Assembly (NCBI GenBank): GCA_031256755.1
Contig: JAIRPZ010000319.1
Coordinates: 1-34,200, forward strand
Reading direction: 5' to 3'
DNA: 34,200 nucleotides
Source of the DNA: Planctomycetaceae bacterium
GTDB taxonomy: Bacteria > Planctomycetota > Planctomycetia > Pirellulales > Thermoguttaceae
Shown: positions 25,224 through 32,935 of the stretch, piece after piece
Numbering within the stretch: position 1 is the first letter of the stretch
How the letters are laid out: every line of letters starts with the position of its first letter
Translations under genes and position numbers: made by a program
Notes under the pieces: generated by a model
What the model was told of the DNA's origin: nothing
Databases searched by the model: none
The model's input: only the letters and a program-made list of their open reading frames with translations

Positions 25224-26297
25224 TTATGCGGCTTTGCCGGTTTCCTTCGCAGCGGCAGAAGTTGCGGAAGTTAAAGCCGGCTGATGAACATCAAATCCGT
25301 TTTCTTCCTGTACAACGAACAGCGGACGATGTTTCGTTTCCAGATAAATGCGTCCGACATATTCGCCGAGGATGCCGAGTGCAATCAACTGCATTCCGCC
25401 GAGGAAAGATATTGCCGCGATCAATGTCGGAAAGCCCGGCGTATCAATCCCGCGGAATACCGTGTCGGCAACGATGTACAGTCCGTAAAAAATACTGAAC
25501 ACCGCAACCGATAAACCGGTGTAAGTGATCCAGCGCAGCGGCATTGCCGAAAAACTGGTGATGCTGTCCATCGACAGTTTTATCAATTTGCTGAGCGAAA
25601 ACTTGGTTGTTCCGGCAAAACGCCGGTTCGTTTCAAACTCAAGACTCTGCTGCCGGAATCCTAACGATGAAACCATTGCACGGAGAAACCGGGATTGTTC
25701 ATTCATGGAATTGACGGTGTCGACAATTTTCCGGTCAAGCAGACGGTAATCGCAAAGTCCTTCCGGCATAGAAACTTCCGATAAGGAATTCAGGATTTTC
25801 CGAAATGCAGCCGACAAGAACCGCTTTACTGTACCGGTTTGCTTATCATATTTCCGAACGGTATAGACATAATCAATGCCGCTCTTCCAGAGTTGTACCA
25901 TTTGCGGGATCAATTCCGGCGGATGCTGCAAGTCGCTGTCCATCGTGATAACGGCATGTCCGCTTGCATATCTTAAACCGGCAGAAGTTGCCATTTGCAC
26001 ACCGAAATTCCGGCTGAACCGCACGATCTTGACACGGGCATCTTCGGCGTGAAGTTGTTTGAGAACGTTCCAAGTGTTGTCGGTACTGCCGTCATCAACG
26101 AGAATGATTTCCCAGTGGCGATGCAACTCGCCGGCAAAAACACCGTTGCTTAAAACATCACGGACAGTATTCACGAAAACGGCAATGCCGTCCGCTTCGT
26201 TAAACACAGGAGACACAACGGAAACGGCGGGCAGACGATTTTCTGTTAAATCAGATAAAGGAGTCAATCGGGACGGCGGATGAGATATGGACGGCAT
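25224..26297 (-). CDS. Polyprenyl-phosphate glycosyltransferase, GT2 (DPM1/GtrB/ArnC-like)
   Basis: 357 residues. The N-terminal GT-A fold has VVSPVFNEADGIAVF, ILVDDGSTDNTW, the DSDLQHPPEL metal motif and CDYRLLDRKI. Two C-terminal membrane helices (ITYTGLSVAVFSIFYGLYIV and FLGGMQLIALGILGEYVGRIYLETK) are typical of GtrB/ArnC. It transfers a sugar from a nucleotide donor to undecaprenyl phosphate. It is first in the cassette. ATG 26297 is chosen because the promoter -10 lies at 26326-26331, which excludes the track start 26375 and the ATG at 26336. Confidence 0.92.
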   Translation of the reverse strand: MPSISHPPSRLTPLSDLTENRLPAVSVVSPVFNEADGIAVFVNTVRDVLSNGVFAGELHRHWEIILVDDGSTDNTWNVLKQLHAEDARVKIVRFSRNFGVQMATSAGLRYASGHAVITMDSDLQHPPELIPQMVQLWKSGIDYVYTVRKYDKQTGTVKRFLSAAFRKILNSLSEVSMPEGLCDYRLLDRKIVDTVNSMNEQSRFLRAMVSSLGFRQQSLEFETNRRFAGTTKFSLSKLIKLSMDSITSFSAMPLRWITYTGLSVAVFSIFYGLYIVADTVFRGIDTPGFPTLIAAISFLGGMQLIALGILGEYVGRIYLETKHRPLFVVQEENGFDVHQPALTSATSAAAKETGKAA

Positions 26298-26325
26298 CGG
26301 TGCGCTATGATTAGATAACCGGCGG

Positions 26326-26354
26326 ACAATAATCATGCAGCGGCGGTATGTCAA
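26326..26354 (-). promoter_or_regulatory. Promoter of the GT2-GT39-deacetylase cassette
   Basis: Minus strand: TTGACA (26349-26354), 17-bp spacer, TATTGT (26326-26331). Leader about 22 nt to ATG 26297. It is divergent from the promoter at 26447. Confidence 0.6.
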
Positions 26355-26446
26355 GGGCAATACGCCGTTCCGCACGTTTTGCCGGCACCGGTTTACTCGC
26401 CGACCGTTGCCGGCGATACAGAAAATCCGATTCCGTATCGAATCCC

Positions 26447-26475
26447 CTGACTTTTTCAGCCACTTATGTTATAAT
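26447..26475 (+). promoter_or_regulatory. Promoter of the GltA/NfnB-like gene
   Basis: CTGACT (26447-26452), 17-bp spacer, perfect TATAAT (26470-26475) with TGn extension. Leader about 58 nt to ATG 26540. Confidence 0.65.
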
Positions 26476-26539
26476 GTTTGGACGATTTCGTTTTTGTGTT
26501 CCGCTGCTTAATTTCCGTCTAAAATATCTCCTGCGTTTT

Positions 26540-27961
26540 ATGTCTCCGCCTTCCAGCCGAATTCCGATGCCTGAACAGCCGCCGGAGGTTCGGAAAAAAA
26601 ACTTTCTTGAAGTGCCGCTCGGCTACTCTCCTGAAGCCGCTCAAGCCGAAGCCGCCCGGTGTATTCAATGCAGGAAGCCGGGCTGTATGAACGGCTGCCC
26701 TGTCGGTGTTAAAATTCCTGAATTTCTTAAACTCCTGAAAGAAGGCCGCTTTGCTGAAGCCGCCCGAAAGATAAAGGAAACCAATGCTCTTCCCGCCGTC
26801 TGCGGAAGAGTTTGTCCACAGGAGTCGCAATGCGAGTCCCAGTGTATCCTCGGCAAAAAAGGGGAACCCGTTGCCATCGGACGATGCGAAAGATTTGCAG
26901 CGGACAATGAAAGGGAACACTGCGGACAGCAGGCAGCGGACAGTGAACCGCAGCCGCTGACCGTTGAACGCCGGCTGTCTGCCGCACAAAAAGTTGCCGT
27001 TATCGGAGCGGGTCCTGCCGGATTAACCGTTGCCGGCGATCTCCTCCGGCTTGGCTATGAAATAACGGTTTTTGAAGCGTTTCACAAAGCCGGCGGTGTG
27101 CTGATGTACGGCATACCGGAATTTCGGCTTCCGAAAAAAATTGTCGACCATGAAATTGCCGGACTTGTCAAACTCGGCGTGAAAATCGAATTGAATCAGG
27201 TCATCGGCAAAACGATCACGATTGACGAACTGCTGAACGAAGACGGTTTTTCTGCGGTTTTTATCGGTGTCGGGGCGGGCTTACCCATGTTTCTTCATTT
27301 GCCCGGTGAAGATTTAGGCGGCATTTACGCAGCCAATGAATATCTGACCCGCAGCAATCTGATGAAAGCGTATCAGTTTCCTGCGGTTGATACGCCGATT
27401 GCCCGCGGCAAACATGTCTGCGTTGTCGGCGGCGGCAATGTCGCAATGGATGCGGCACGTACCGCAATCCGGCTCGGTGCGGAATCGGTCAAAATCGTCT
27501 ATCGGCGGTCGCGTGCCGAACTGCCTGCCCGCACCGAAGAAATTCACCATGCAGAAGAAGAGGGTGTCGAATTTTTGTTTTTGACCAATCCGCAACAATA
27601 TCTCGGCAACAGTCAGGGAATGGTACGGGCAATGGTGTGCGATAAAATGGAACTTGGCGAACCGGACGCGTCGGGACGGCGGCGACCGGTGAAGGTACCG
27701 GATTCCGAATTTGAATTGGAAACGGATTGTGTGATTGTCGCCGCAGGAGCGTTGGCGAATCCGCTCTTGACGAAAAACACGCCGGGTTTGGAACTGGACA
27801 AACGGGGCTACATTGTTGCAGACGAAAAAGGACGGACAAGCCGGAAAAACGTTTGGGCAGGAGGCGACATTGTTACCGGTTCGGCAACGGTTATTCTCGC
27901 AATGGGTGCGGGAAAAATGGCCGCAAAAGATATCCATGACACGCTGTCAGGCGGGAAATAA
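26540..27961 (+). CDS. NADPH-dependent Fe-S/FAD oxidoreductase, GltA/NfnB type (glutamate synthase small-chain family)
   Basis: 473 residues. The N-terminus (PEVRKKNFLEVPLGY, CIQCRKPGCMNGCPVGVKIPEFL, VCGRVCPQESQCESQCILG) binds two 4Fe-4S clusters. The FAD motif VIGAGPAGLTVAG and NADPH motif VVGGGNVAMDAA follow, with a terminal GDIVTGSATVILAMGAGKMAAKDI. The N-terminus, and EPVAIGRCERF after the second Cys cluster, resemble the single-chain GltA and NfnB/SudA group more than the enteric-type GltD. It may still serve as electron donor for GltB encoded 19 kb away, or act as NfnB, but no NfnA-like subunit is nearby. The track start at 26348 precedes the promoter; ATG 26540 gives the family N-terminus. 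Confidence 0.9.
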   Translation: MSPPSSRIPMPEQPPEVRKKNFLEVPLGYSPEAAQAEAARCIQCRKPGCMNGCPVGVKIPEFLKLLKEGRFAEAARKIKETNALPAVCGRVCPQESQCESQCILGKKGEPVAIGRCERFAADNEREHCGQQAADSEPQPLTVERRLSAAQKVAVIGAGPAGLTVAGDLLRLGYEITVFEAFHKAGGVLMYGIPEFRLPKKIVDHEIAGLVKLGVKIELNQVIGKTITIDELLNEDGFSAVFIGVGAGLPMFLHLPGEDLGGIYAANEYLTRSNLMKAYQFPAVDTPIARGKHVCVVGGGNVAMDAARTAIRLGAESVKIVYRRSRAELPARTEEIHHAEEEGVEFLFLTNPQQYLGNSQGMVRAMVCDKMELGEPDASGRRRPVKVPDSEFELETDCVIVAAGALANPLLTKNTPGLELDKRGYIVADEKGRTSRKNVWAGGDIVTGSATVILAMGAGKMAAKDIHDTLSGGK

Positions 27962-28005
27962 AGGATTAAGAATTGGCTCTTTTCTGTTTCCGGTCCGGTT
28001 TGATT

Positions 28006-29289
28006 TCAGCCGGACACACCGGCCGATGTTTGCCGGACGGCGGCGGCGAAACCTTCGATTTCAACCAGCAATTCAGGACGGCATACATCCGCAATAACGT
28101 AAAGAATCGGTACGTCCGGCAGCCGTTGTTCACACACTGCCCGGACTGCCGCCAATTCCGCCGGACGTTTCACATAGACCCGGACACATTCCATATTGCA
28201 AAGCGAACATTCGAAACCGCCGATTCCGTGCCGGGCAAGATTACTGCCGCTGATCAATGCCGCAATGTTATCAAGTGTCTGCTCTGTTTGTTTGACTGGG
28301 TCTTCGGGATACCGGCTTTCGGAATTCGTAATACTTGCCGTCCCGGAAACATAAATTAAACAGCCGCCGTCTGCCTGCACCGCCATGGCTCTGGAAAATT
28401 TCGGACTCTGCGGACTATACACTTTGCCGTAATCAAATGCCGAAGTTTGATTCGGATTTTCCAGCGGGACAACGATGACATCTTTCCGTTTTGTATCAAA
28501 CGCTACCGCACCGATGACAACATCGGCATCATCCGCTCCGATGCCGGTACTTGCCGGATAAACGACACCCCGATACGGCTTCGGCAAATGCTTTGTCAAA
28601 AATTGTGTCTTGCCGAAAAAATCGGTTCTCGCCCGATTCAATTCTTTATACCGCTGTGTTTTTCCTTCCGGCAGAACAAGATGTCCCTGATAAATCCATG
28701 TCCGAATGACTTGATCGAGCCGGAATTTATTTTTTTTCAGTTGTTTGCCGAGTTGCCCGAAAGCGGAGAGCGATCGGTTATAAGCCCCGACGCAGGACGG
28801 TTCGGCATGGAATCCGCCGCCGAAAAACCATCGCATGCCGTCAAATTCAATGATGGTAACCCGTTCCGGCAGCGGCGTTGAACAGACAACTTTATGTCTG
28901 ACAGCCGGTTTTTCGGAAATAGCCCATATTTCAACGGCAATGACTTTTCCGCTTGCCGGGGCTTGGGGAACATACATAACGGCACCGGGCGGAAAGGAAA
29001 GCATTTCTGAAGCAATTTGCCGGACAAGTTCAACTTTGCCGATGTCGGCAATGAAAAATTGGCACATGAGGGCGGCGTTTTTAGCGAATCCCTCTTTTTG
29101 AGCGGTTTTTTTGCAATTTTCGAGAAGATTACGGATTTGGCGGGGATAATCGGGAACGGTTTCGCCGTGTCCTTGCGTATCGCTTTGACAGGTAAAATTC
29201 TCTTCGGGTTCGCCGACAAGAAACATTTGCCGCGAATTTCCCATCGGAACGACCGAATAGGAAATTCCCTGTTTGTTTTGATTCCGCAT
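28006..29289 (-). CDS. Chorismatase-family protein (FkbO/Hyg5/XanB2-like, RidA fold)
   Basis: 427 residues with two YjgF/RidA-like halves. Family motifs: RTWIYQGHLV, RYKELNRARTDFF, STGIGADDADVVIGAVAF, ENPNQTSAFDYGKVYSPQSPKFSRAM and YVSGTASI. The C-terminal VCRPELLVEIEG contains a Cys (about 403) and Glu seven residues later (about 410); as I recall, this Cys-Glu pairing marks Hyg5/XanB2-type enzymes that make 3-hydroxybenzoate from chorismate. The N-terminal extension makes it longer than the roughly 340 residues usual for chorismatases. It follows the KS-like gene by 159 bp on the same strand. TATATT abuts the ATG, so a start at M16 (29244) is possible. Confidence 0.82.
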   Translation of the reverse strand: MRNQNKQGISYSVVPMGNSRQMFLVGEPEENFTCQSDTQGHGETVPDYPRQIRNLLENCKKTAQKEGFAKNAALMCQFFIADIGKVELVRQIASEMLSFPPGAVMYVPQAPASGKVIAVEIWAISEKPAVRHKVVCSTPLPERVTIIEFDGMRWFFGGGFHAEPSCVGAYNRSLSAFGQLGKQLKKNKFRLDQVIRTWIYQGHLVLPEGKTQRYKELNRARTDFFGKTQFLTKHLPKPYRGVVYPASTGIGADDADVVIGAVAFDTKRKDVIVVPLENPNQTSAFDYGKVYSPQSPKFSRAMAVQADGGCLIYVSGTASITNSESRYPEDPVKQTEQTLDNIAALISGSNLARHGIGGFECSLCNMECVRVYVKRPAELAAVRAVCEQRLPDVPILYVIADVCRPELLVEIEGFAAAVRQTSAGVSG

Positions 29290-29423
29290 AATATAACCCC
29301 GGCGGTCCGGGCAATCCGAAATATCTCCCCCCTTATCGGCATTTTAATACAAATTTTTCAGTAAATCAAGAAACCGGAAGGAATCGGTGCCAGCGGCAAG
29401 GTTTTGCGCAGAATACATTGTTT

Positions 29424-29443
29424 TTTGCGGCAAAAACCGCAAA
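29424..29443. repeat. Perfect hairpin between KS-like and chorismatase genes
   Basis: TTTGCGG-CAAAAA-CCGCAAA, 7-bp stem, 6 bp beyond the KS-like stop. On the transcribed minus strand it is followed by A rather than T residues, so it is not a classical terminator; it could stabilise the 3' end of the KS-like message. Confidence 0.4.
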
Positions 29444-29448
29444 GCGGC

Positions 29449-30783
29449 TTATTTTGTCAGCACAACCGCAAACGCCCGGCCTTGACGGGTTTGATTCATT
29501 TTGAGAATGGCTGACGATTTCAGCGGCTGTGATTTCCCATGAACTACGTTAATCGGACAGTCCGCCGCCGTGGTGTCGTGATTTCGGGTCGGCGGAATCA
29601 CGCCGGTCTCCAAAGCCAGCACCGCCGCCGCCAATTCCACCGCACCCGTCCCGCTCCCCAAATCGCCAAAGTTCCCCTTCGTTGCCGAAACCGGCACGTC
29701 TCCCAAAACAGTCCGAATCGATTCCGCCTCAATTCGGTCGTCATACGCTGATCCCAAACCGTCCGGGTTCACCAAACCAATGTCCGCCGGTTTCAAATCA
29801 GCACGTTTCAACGCCAGTTCCATTGACCGCCGGATCGCCGCTCCAAACGGGAGACAACCGCCTTGCGGTTCTAACGATCCGTCAGAAACAGCCCACTGTC
29901 CGCCCGCAAATGCCGGTTCATTCGTTTCGGCAAATCCTTTGACGGCTGCATAGATTTTTGCGCCGCGCGCTTCAGCATGTTCCCTGCTTTCGAGAACAAA
30001 CGCCCCGGAACCTTCCCCCATCACTCTGCCGCAACGGTCTGCATCAAACGGGCGGGGAACCCGGCACGGATCCATTTGACGCGGTGCCACCGAAAAATAG
30101 GACTTTGCCCGCGTTTGGAAATCCTGATTGGCACGATTTCCGCAGCCGCCGCCGATCATTACGTCCGCTCTGCCGGTTTCAATGGTTCGGACGGCTTCAA
30201 TGATTGCCGCCAAACTCGATCCCCGGCACAGCGTAATCGAATTGCTCGGCCCCCGGGCATCAAGACCAATACAAATTTGGCACGCCGGCATATTCGGCAG
30301 AAATTTAAGCATCCACAGCGGAAAAATCTTTTCCATTGCGTCTGTACCCCAGCGGGAAAAATTGTATGTTCCCCTGCCGGTACGGTCTGTTTCGATACCG
30401 GCACGGTACGTGTCAAGTTGCATATCAATTTCGGCACCGATCAAGTCAGAACCGAAAACCACTCCGAACCGGTCCGGATCGACATTCCGCCCCTCTTCTT
30501 CGGTGACGAGACCGGCATCCCGACAAGCAAGACAAGCGGAAACAAAAGCGAGTTGAATGTCCCGGCTCATCACTTTGATATTTTTCCGGGGCTTGACGTA
30601 GTCCTTCGCATGAAATTCAGGAACTTCGCTCCCCATCGGACGGAGATTTTCGTCAGCCGTTTCGATGTTGAGAAAACCGACACCGCTCTTTTGTTCGAGC
30701 AGGGCGTTCCAAAACGTATCCTTGTCGATGCCGACCGGGGCAAGAACTCCAAGACCGGTCAAGACGGCTTCTCGTTTGGACAT
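29449..30783 (-). CDS. Ketoacyl-synthase-fold protein lacking both catalytic histidines
   Basis: 444 residues with the thiolase fold of FabF-type condensing enzymes (VLTGLGVLAPVG, DVMIGGGCGNRANQ, PFDADRCGRVMGEGSGAFVLE, VPVSATKGNFGDLGSGTGAVE). The His of HGTxT is replaced: the site reads VNPDGLGS (Asp341). The second His, in the usual GHxxG, is also Asp (NFGDLG, Asp374). A cysteine occurs at 186 in SITLCRGSS, in a motif unlike the usual TACxTG. A standard Cys-His-His condensation is therefore unlikely; it may act as a chain-length-factor-like partner, a decarboxylase, or a binding protein. I believe planctomycetes carry related forms. Upstream is an extended -10 promoter; downstream is the chorismatase-like gene. 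Confidence 0.88.
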   Translation of the reverse strand: MSKREAVLTGLGVLAPVGIDKDTFWNALLEQKSGVGFLNIETADENLRPMGSEVPEFHAKDYVKPRKNIKVMSRDIQLAFVSACLACRDAGLVTEEEGRNVDPDRFGVVFGSDLIGAEIDMQLDTYRAGIETDRTGRGTYNFSRWGTDAMEKIFPLWMLKFLPNMPACQICIGLDARGPSNSITLCRGSSLAAIIEAVRTIETGRADVMIGGGCGNRANQDFQTRAKSYFSVAPRQMDPCRVPRPFDADRCGRVMGEGSGAFVLESREHAEARGAKIYAAVKGFAETNEPAFAGGQWAVSDGSLEPQGGCLPFGAAIRRSMELALKRADLKPADIGLVNPDGLGSAYDDRIEAESIRTVLGDVPVSATKGNFGDLGSGTGAVELAAAVLALETGVIPPTRNHDTTAADCPINVVHGKSQPLKSSAILKMNQTRQGRAFAVVLTK

Positions 30784-30818
30784 TAGGCAGGGAAATAAGG
30801 GCGATGAAATATCACTTT

Positions 30819-30827
30819 ATTCTATCA
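30819..30827 (-). promoter_or_regulatory. Extended -10 promoter of the KS-like gene
   Basis: Minus strand TGATAGAAT (TGn plus TAGAAT). A T-rich region lies upstream with no good -35. Leader about 28 nt. Confidence 0.45.
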
Positions 30828-30859
30828 CAAAAACAGAAAAAGTGCAGCAGGCGGGGAAA

Positions 30860-31600
30860 TCAGGTTCCCCGGTTCGGCATTTTTTCGAGACGGCGTTCAT
30901 GCTGTTTGCGGAGCATTCGTGCCGCATTGATACAGTAATCAAGCCCGGAGAGCAAAGTGATGCCGATTGTCATCCACAAGGACACAAGCATGGCAAAGAA
31001 AATATATTTCCGCCACAACCTCGTTCCCATTACATAGTCAAGACCGTAAGCCAATACGGTTTTTGTTTGAGCGGCAACATCCGGGCGGTAAAACTGCTGC
31101 ACCATCAGTTCTGTGCCGCGGTCATTCACGATGTTCCACTCGGCACCGCCGGCAAGATAAAGGAGACAGGCGGCAACGGCAATGCACTGTAAAGCCATTT
31201 TCCATTTTCCGATCCATTTTGCGGAAAAGTCGCCGCCGGCGGCTTCCACAAAGGCACGAAGCGAAGTGACGAGCAGTTCCCGTCCGAGGATCACGACAAC
31301 CATCCATGCTTGCAGCATCAGCCAATAAGGATAGCCCCCGCGGTCAAACGTTAATTCAGGGATAGTCAGAAGGCACGTAAATACACCGCAAATCAGGAAT
31401 TTGTCTGCAAACGGATCCATCACACGCCCGAAAACGGTGATTTGTTTGAAATGTCTTGCCCACCAGCCGTCCAAAAAATCTGTGGCCACTGCCAAAAGGA
31501 AAAACAGAAGCGCGAAATCGTAACGGTGCAATCCGATCAGTATAAAGGTGATGACGGCAAAAAACACGCGAAAAATTGTCAGTGTATTCGGAACGTTCAT
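30860..31600 (-). CDS. pgsA: CDP-diacylglycerol-glycerol-3-phosphate 3-phosphatidyltransferase
   Basis: Inner-membrane CDP-alcohol phosphatidyltransferase making phosphatidylglycerol phosphate. The complete family signature DGx2ARx8Gx3Dx3D is present (DGWWAR...GRVMDPFAD). Several membrane helices and the N-terminal MNVPNTLTIFRVF are as in PgsA. 246 residues is longer than E. coli PgsA (182) because of an extra loop (GGAEWNIVNDRGTELMVQQF) before the last helices. The ORF-track extension to 31942 runs antisense through the CYTH gene and is rejected. It is divergent from the CYTH gene. A related CDP-alcohol transferase specificity cannot be excluded. Confidence 0.9.
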   Translation of the reverse strand: MNVPNTLTIFRVFFAVITFILIGLHRYDFALLFFLLAVATDFLDGWWARHFKQITVFGRVMDPFADKFLICGVFTCLLTIPELTFDRGGYPYWLMLQAWMVVVILGRELLVTSLRAFVEAAGGDFSAKWIGKWKMALQCIAVAACLLYLAGGAEWNIVNDRGTELMVQQFYRPDVAAQTKTVLAYGLDYVMGTRLWRKYIFFAMLVSLWMTIGITLLSGLDYCINAARMLRKQHERRLEKMPNRGT

Positions 31601-31761
31601 AAAGAATTCTTCATTACAGCAATCAAAATCTTTGCCGCCATGATAACAATTTCGGGTTAAAATGGTAGACCTGTTGCGGATTTTCGTTTTCCCGGTGCAA
31701 ACCCGTACCCGTTGTGTGCTGATGAGTGTCCGGGCGGCGTGCCGCCGCACCGCCGAAATGG

Positions 31762-31767
31762 TATAAT
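31762..31767 (+). promoter_or_regulatory. -10 box for the CYTH gene
   Basis: Perfect TATAAT; -35 weak. Leader about 40 nt to ATG 31814. A second TATAAT at 31810-31815 overlaps the ATG itself. Confidence 0.45.
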
Positions 31768-31813
31768 CGGGCAACACGACCGCGAAACCGCATTTTGCAT
31801 CGGACTGCGTATA

Positions 31814-32401
31814 ATGAACCTTTTTGAAGTCGAAATCAAATTTCAAGTCGAAGATACGGCAGAATTGGAACGTCAACTCCGGGACTTTGGTTTTCCCGAA
31901 TTCGGCAGACAAGTCAAAGAAACAGACACCTTCTTTCGCCATCCGGTTCGGGATTTTGCCGAAACTGATGAATGTCTCCGATTGCGGAAACGAAAATATG
32001 CAGACCGAAAACCGGAGTTTTACCTCACTTATAAAGGACCGAAAATTGATACCGAAACGAAAACTCGTCAGGAAATTGAAATGCCGGTGGAAGACCCGCA
32101 GACATTGGAAAGTATTTTAACCGTACTGGGTTTCATTCCGGCGGCAAAAATCGCCAAATTCCGGCGGCGGGCAGCAACGACCGTTGAAGGACGGCTGATT
32201 GAAGCCGTATTGGACGAACTGCCGGATTTACCGCTGGAAAAACAATTTTTTATTGAATTGGAAACGTTAGCCGGTGAACATGAAGTGGCGATGTGCCGGC
32301 AACTGCTGCGGAACATTGCTGCTGAACTCGGTTTGAAAGAATCCATTCGGACAAGTTATTTGCGGCTGATACAAGAAGTTCGTGCGGATGTTTTGACATA
32401 G
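31814..32401 (+). CDS. CYTH-domain protein (CyaB/class IV adenylyl cyclase-like or triphosphatase)
   Basis: 195 residues forming one CYTH tunnel domain. The N-terminal ExExK motif is present as EVEIKFQV, followed by basic residues for triphosphate (CLRLRKRKY, YLTYKGPK), EIEMPVEDP and FIELETLAG. The domain binds triphosphate-containing nucleotides with divalent metals; class IV adenylyl cyclases, ThTPases and tripolyphosphatases share it, so substrate is uncertain. Start ATG 31814 gives the canonical N-terminus; the track start 31712 precedes the promoter. Followed by the DUF1559 promoter region. Confidence 0.88.
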   Translation: MNLFEVEIKFQVEDTAELERQLRDFGFPEFGRQVKETDTFFRHPVRDFAETDECLRLRKRKYADRKPEFYLTYKGPKIDTETKTRQEIEMPVEDPQTLESILTVLGFIPAAKIAKFRRRAATTVEGRLIEAVLDELPDLPLEKQFFIELETLAGEHEVAMCRQLLRNIAAELGLKESIRTSYLRLIQEVRADVLT

Positions 32402-32477
32402 TGTCTGTCCGATCAATGACCGCCGCCAAGTTTTTCCCCGCAACGGAACAATTTCCATTTTCCGCCGCACAGGGGGG

Positions 32478-32505
32478 TTGACAAGTCCGGGAAAGCCCTT
32501 ATAAT
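32478..32505 (+). promoter_or_regulatory. Strong promoter of the DUF1559 gene
   Basis: Consensus TTGACA (32478-32483), 16-bp spacer, perfect TATAAT (32500-32505). Transcription should begin near 32513, leaving a leader of about 420 nt before the ATG. Confidence 0.75.
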
Positions 32506-32512
32506 GCTTGCA

Positions 32513-32935
32513 ATTTTAGTTTTCAGAACGTTTCCTTTGAGTCAAACGCTTACAAAATCTCCTTTCGGCGGTTTTCATGCCACAGGAAAATCAACTCCGC
32601 CGGAGAAAATAAAACATGACGGCGGAGGCGGTTTTTCCGACAGTTCGCCCCGTTTAATAACGTGTTTTCTTTTGCCCCTCCGCACGTTAAAATTCCGTCT
32701 TTTGTTAACGTTGTTCATTACGTTATTGAATTTATTCTTCTTTTGTCTCTGCTCTTTCTTTTTTCTTCCGCGTTTCTCGCCGTTTTTCCTTTTGTCTTTC
32801 TCTGCGGCTGACTCCTTATCCTTTCCTGCGGTTTTCCGCAGCACCATCGCACAAACAGTGTCCCGGCTGTTTCCTCGGGAAAACTTACTTGACCGCAGAT
32901 TTTTCTGCAAAACTTTAACCCACTGGAGATTTTTT
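32513..32935 (+). other. Long pyrimidine-rich 5' leader of the DUF1559 gene
   Basis: No convincing gene. It holds an inverted pair CTCCGCC/GGCGGAG near 32596-32633 followed by GCGGTTTTTCC, a possible attenuator, and a strongly C/T-rich stretch from about 32725 to 32840 with almost no purines in places. The minus-strand 150-residue ORF here is a Lys/Arg-rich by-product of that tract. Confidence 0.5.

Noticed and set aside
27993-28015. GTCCGG/CCGGAC inverted repeat between the GltA/NfnB-like gene and the chorismatase gene
   Set aside because: Short stem with an 11-nt loop, no T-run, and it overlaps the chorismatase coding end; too weak to call a terminator.
29977-30786. 269-aa ORF antisense to the KS-like gene
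   Set aside because: Reverse-frame shadow without motifs.
31810-31815. TATAAT overlapping the CYTH start codon
   Set aside because: No -35 at proper distance; the upstream TATAAT at 31762 gives a sensible leader, so this copy is probably coincidental.
31601-31942. N-terminal extension of pgsA (track 30860-31942)
   Set aside because: It runs antisense into the CYTH coding region, and the PgsA N-terminus MNVPNTLTIFR begins at 31600.
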